Position numbers and translations under genes: made by a program. The notes under the pieces are model-generated. The model did no database searches. It was given only the letters and a program-made list of their open reading frames with translations, and had not been told where the DNA came from. DNA of 8,452 nucleotides from Sediminibacterium ginsengisoli (GTDB lineage Bacteria > Bacteroidota > Bacteroidia > Chitinophagales > Chitinophagaceae): the NCBI GenBank assembly GCA_943324415.2, contig CALPLN020000082.1:1-8452 (forward strand), written 5' to 3'. Below, one piece after another: positions 8,191-8,452 of this stretch. Position 1 is the stretch's first letter, and every line of letters begins with the position of its first letter.

Positions 8191-8452
8191 TTATTTTGCT
8201 GGCTGATTCTCTGGACGTAAACTTCTTACAGTTCTTCCAGCTTGCCACATTTCGCTATTGTGTAATTCTGCTAATTCTACTTCTAATTTTTCGCGATAGT
8301 CCTCTTTACTATTCGATTCAATTGAACGTGCAGCTTCTTTTCCAGTTGCTACGCTTTCGTATAAATCTGTGAATACTGGTAAAGTGGCATCACGGAATTT
8401 CTTCCACCAATCCAACGCACCTCTTTGTGCAGTTGTTGAACAGTTGGCATAC
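8191..8452 (-). CDS. ilvC: Ketol-acid reductoisomerase, C-terminal end (5' partial)
   Basis: Only the last 87 codons are in the window; the frame is open to the right edge, so the TTG at 8415 is an internal leucine and not a start. The visible part begins YANCSTTAQRGALDWW and ends with WQAGRTVRSLRPENQ followed by four residues. I recognise both blocks as the carboxyl end of ketol-acid reductoisomerases of Bacteroidota. The enzyme uses NADPH and Mg2+ to isomerise and reduce acetolactate and acetohydroxybutyrate on the valine and isoleucine branches. The NADPH-binding domain and the metal ligands are outside the window and cannot be checked. The gene is followed after 81 nt by ilvA in the same direction, with no convincing terminator between, which suggests an ilv operon running into ilvA. 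Identification rests on C-terminal motifs alone. Confidence 0.88.
   Translation of the reverse strand, partial: YANCSTTAQRGALDWWKKFRDATLPVFTDLYESVATGKEAARSIESNSKEDYREKLEVELAELHNSEMWQAGRTVRSLRPENQPAK

Noticed and set aside
8012..8248. A minus-strand 78-codon frame spanning the ilvC-ilvA gap
   Set aside because: It overlaps the ends of both well-supported genes in another frame and shows no domain; its translation simply reads out-of-frame ilvC and ilvA codons.

Overview
The window looks like chromosomal core-metabolism DNA from a member of the Bacteroidota, probably a Chitinophagaceae-type organism such as a Sediminibacterium relative. Three things suggest this: the AT-leaning composition, weak or absent Shine-Dalgarno sequences before most genes, and a TAnnTTTG-type promoter -7 box. 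The threonine synthase, ketol-acid reductoisomerase and S9 peptidase sequences also read like Bacteroidota versions. The taxon is an inference from remembered family sequences; no database was searched.

Plus strand, left end (1-1863): the 3' three quarters or so of a prolyl-oligopeptidase-family (S9, glutamyl-endopeptidase-like) serine peptidase, cut by the window start. A strong GC-rich hairpin (1881-1912) follows it. It sits between this gene and the convergent thr genes and probably ends transcription from both sides.

Minus strand, right to left (8452-1910): five same-direction genes, ilvC (C-terminal end only), ilvA, thrA (fused aspartokinase-homoserine dehydrogenase), thrB and thrC. Together ThrA, ThrB and ThrC turn aspartate into threonine, apart from the aspartate-semialdehyde dehydrogenase step, which is not encoded here. 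IlvA then deaminates threonine to 2-oxobutanoate, and IlvC works further down the isoleucine/valine branch. The thr genes are packed tightly: 11 nt between thrA and thrB, and a 14-nt overlap of thrB and thrC. Between ilvA and thrA there is a candidate promoter, which would let the thr genes be expressed separately from the ilv genes.

I saw no mobile element, CRISPR array, RNA gene, defence gene or clearly novel system. No gene-free stretch exceeds about 85 nt. The points worth checking are regulatory and architectural: the joined ilv-thr cluster, the internal promoter and thrA start choice, the terminator that contains the thrC stop codon, and the coupled thrB/thrC junction.
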